Below, in pieces: positions 63,180-64,000 of a stretch of DNA of 64,000 bases. The notes under the pieces were generated by a model. It was not told where the DNA came from and searched no databases. It was given only the letters and a program-made list of their open reading frames with translations. The position numbers were made by a program, and so were the translations under genes. The stretch comes from Puffinus mauretanicus (taxonomy: Eukaryota; Chordata; Aves; Procellariiformes; Procellariidae). Each line of letters begins with the position of its first letter. Positions within the stretch are counted from its first letter, which is position 1. Location of the stretch: NCBI GenBank assembly GCA_023333565.1, contig JAJKFH010000102.1:7643001-7707000 (forward strand), written 5' to 3'.

Positions 63180-64000
63180 TAAAAGGAAGTTGACATCACT
63201 AAAGGGCAAAGAAAAGGGAGATTAATGGAAACAGAGAAACATCCTAACAAAAGCTGAAGTTGTTTCCAAAGGAAACAGAATTTATTATAAGCTCTGGCTG
63301 ATTAAATATTTTATCTATGTGGCAGGCAGAAAAAGTTTCCAGAAAGAACTAACTAGAGGAATGAAAATCTAATGCTACATCCTCCTTCCAGCAACAGCTC
63401 AAGCCAAAAAAGAGCAAAAAACACCCACGCCCCACCTGCCATGTGTGTATGGTCAGTTGATGACCAGGTGTAAAAGAAGTGCTCAGAGAAGACACAGGGA
63501 GGCTGTATGAACTATTTGCATCTGTGTTCACATCTGTGTTCACTGTGGAAGAAACTGAGGACATTCCCTGTGTCCATGGGGAGATTCAGCAGGCTGAAAC
63601 TGAGGTAGTTATTAGAGAATTTATGGTATAGATACAGGATGGATGGGAACTTATTGGCAGGACCGGACTCACCGATGAGTGCTGAAGAACAGTAGTGTGT
63701 ACTTCCTCACTTAAAACTGCCTTGGTACTTGAAGACTGGAAGGTGTTAAAAATGGGATCAGTGTTTAAAAATAGTTCAAATTAAAAATAGTTCAAGTAGA
63801 TCTGTAAGCCTGACATCTCTATCAGCTGAATTGGTAGAGACTATATTGTAAGATAATATTAATGAACACCTCTTGTGTTCTTGTGCTCTTGTGAAGAGTC
63901 AGCACTGTTGAGTCTAAGGGAAATTTTACCTTGTAAAACTCTTGGAGTTCTTTGAATAGATGCATGTGGATAAGGGTAATCTATATCCAGTAGATAAAGT
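63180..64000 (+). mobile_element. CR1/L3-like LINE ORF2 relic, runs off window
   Basis: Decayed non-LTR reverse-transcriptase sequence in sense orientation. With frame shifts, the translated fragments follow the conserved order of CR1-clade ORF2: a segment near 63495-63545 like LYELFASVFTSVFT (family 'LNxFFASVFT'), EDWKVLKMGSVFK near 63730-63770 (family 'EDWKxAxVxPIFKKG'), SVSLTSLSAELVE near 63805-63840 (family 'PVSLTSxxGKxxE'), and GKFYLVKLLEFFE near 63917-63957 (family 'CLTNLLEFFD'). Stops and indels interrupt it, so it is inactive. The 5' limit is approximate and the element continues past position 64000. A 12-bp tandem (atctgtgttcac, two copies) lies inside it at about 63520. Confidence 0.75.

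Noticed and set aside
1..64000. tRNA, rRNA, CRISPR arrays, bacterial operons, endogenous retrovirus LTR/gag/pol
   Set aside because: None recognised on either strand by eye. The only retroelement protein signal is the CR1/L3-like relic at the 3' edge and a weak fragment near 35.1 kb.

Overview
This is a piece of vertebrate nuclear DNA, almost certainly from a bird. It has no bacterial-type gene density, its only convincing coding sequence is two short exons with canonical splice sites, and its dispersed repeats are CR1-type LINEs. The clearest of these is an antisense CR1 3' end at about 39.16-39.42 kb, with the octamer-like tail typical of avian CR1. The rest is AT-leaning intronic DNA with few repeats, as expected in a compact avian genome.

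The window lies inside one gene on the + strand: ST8SIA1 (GD3 synthase, alpha-2,8-sialyltransferase 1). Two consecutive internal coding exons are visible, at 16207-16316 (110 nt) and 22373-22465 (93 nt). Joined, they give an uninterrupted reading frame covering most of sialylmotif L, the CMP-sialic-acid-binding region. The signal-anchor and stem exons must lie before position 1, because I could not find them here. The large C-terminal exon (sialylmotif S, motif III, motif VS) must lie after position 64000. The window therefore shows more than 16.2 kb of the upstream intron, one complete intron of 6,056 nt, and more than 41.5 kb of the downstream intron.

Layout: 1-4.19 kb is plain intron. At 4.19-4.84 kb there is a striking GC-rich compound minisatellite (18-bp and 25-bp subunits, 43-bp higher-order period) that runs into unique CpG-rich sequence. 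4.84-16.2 kb is plain intron. 16.2-22.5 kb holds the two exons and the intron between them, with a T12-A11 palindrome just upstream of the second exon. 22.5-64 kb is one long intron containing an L2-like relic (about 23.6-24.3 kb), a GC-rich patch with a long antisense ORF (26.3-27.1 kb), an old sense CR1 relic (about 29.15-29.87 kb), a 49-bp tandem duplication (38.9 kb), the antisense CR1 3' end (39.2 kb), microsatellites (45.0 and 45.5 kb), and a CR1/L3-like reverse-transcriptase relic running off the window end (63.2-64 kb).

I did not find a convincing undescribed gene system. The items most worth a second look are the GC-rich minisatellite with its flanking CpG-rich sequence (a possible orphan CpG island or alternative promoter), the frame-preserving 93-nt exon inside the donor-binding motif, and the palindrome next to it. 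Most open reading frames of 60-250 codons in the window look like chance ORFs in intronic or low-complexity DNA and are not annotated as genes.
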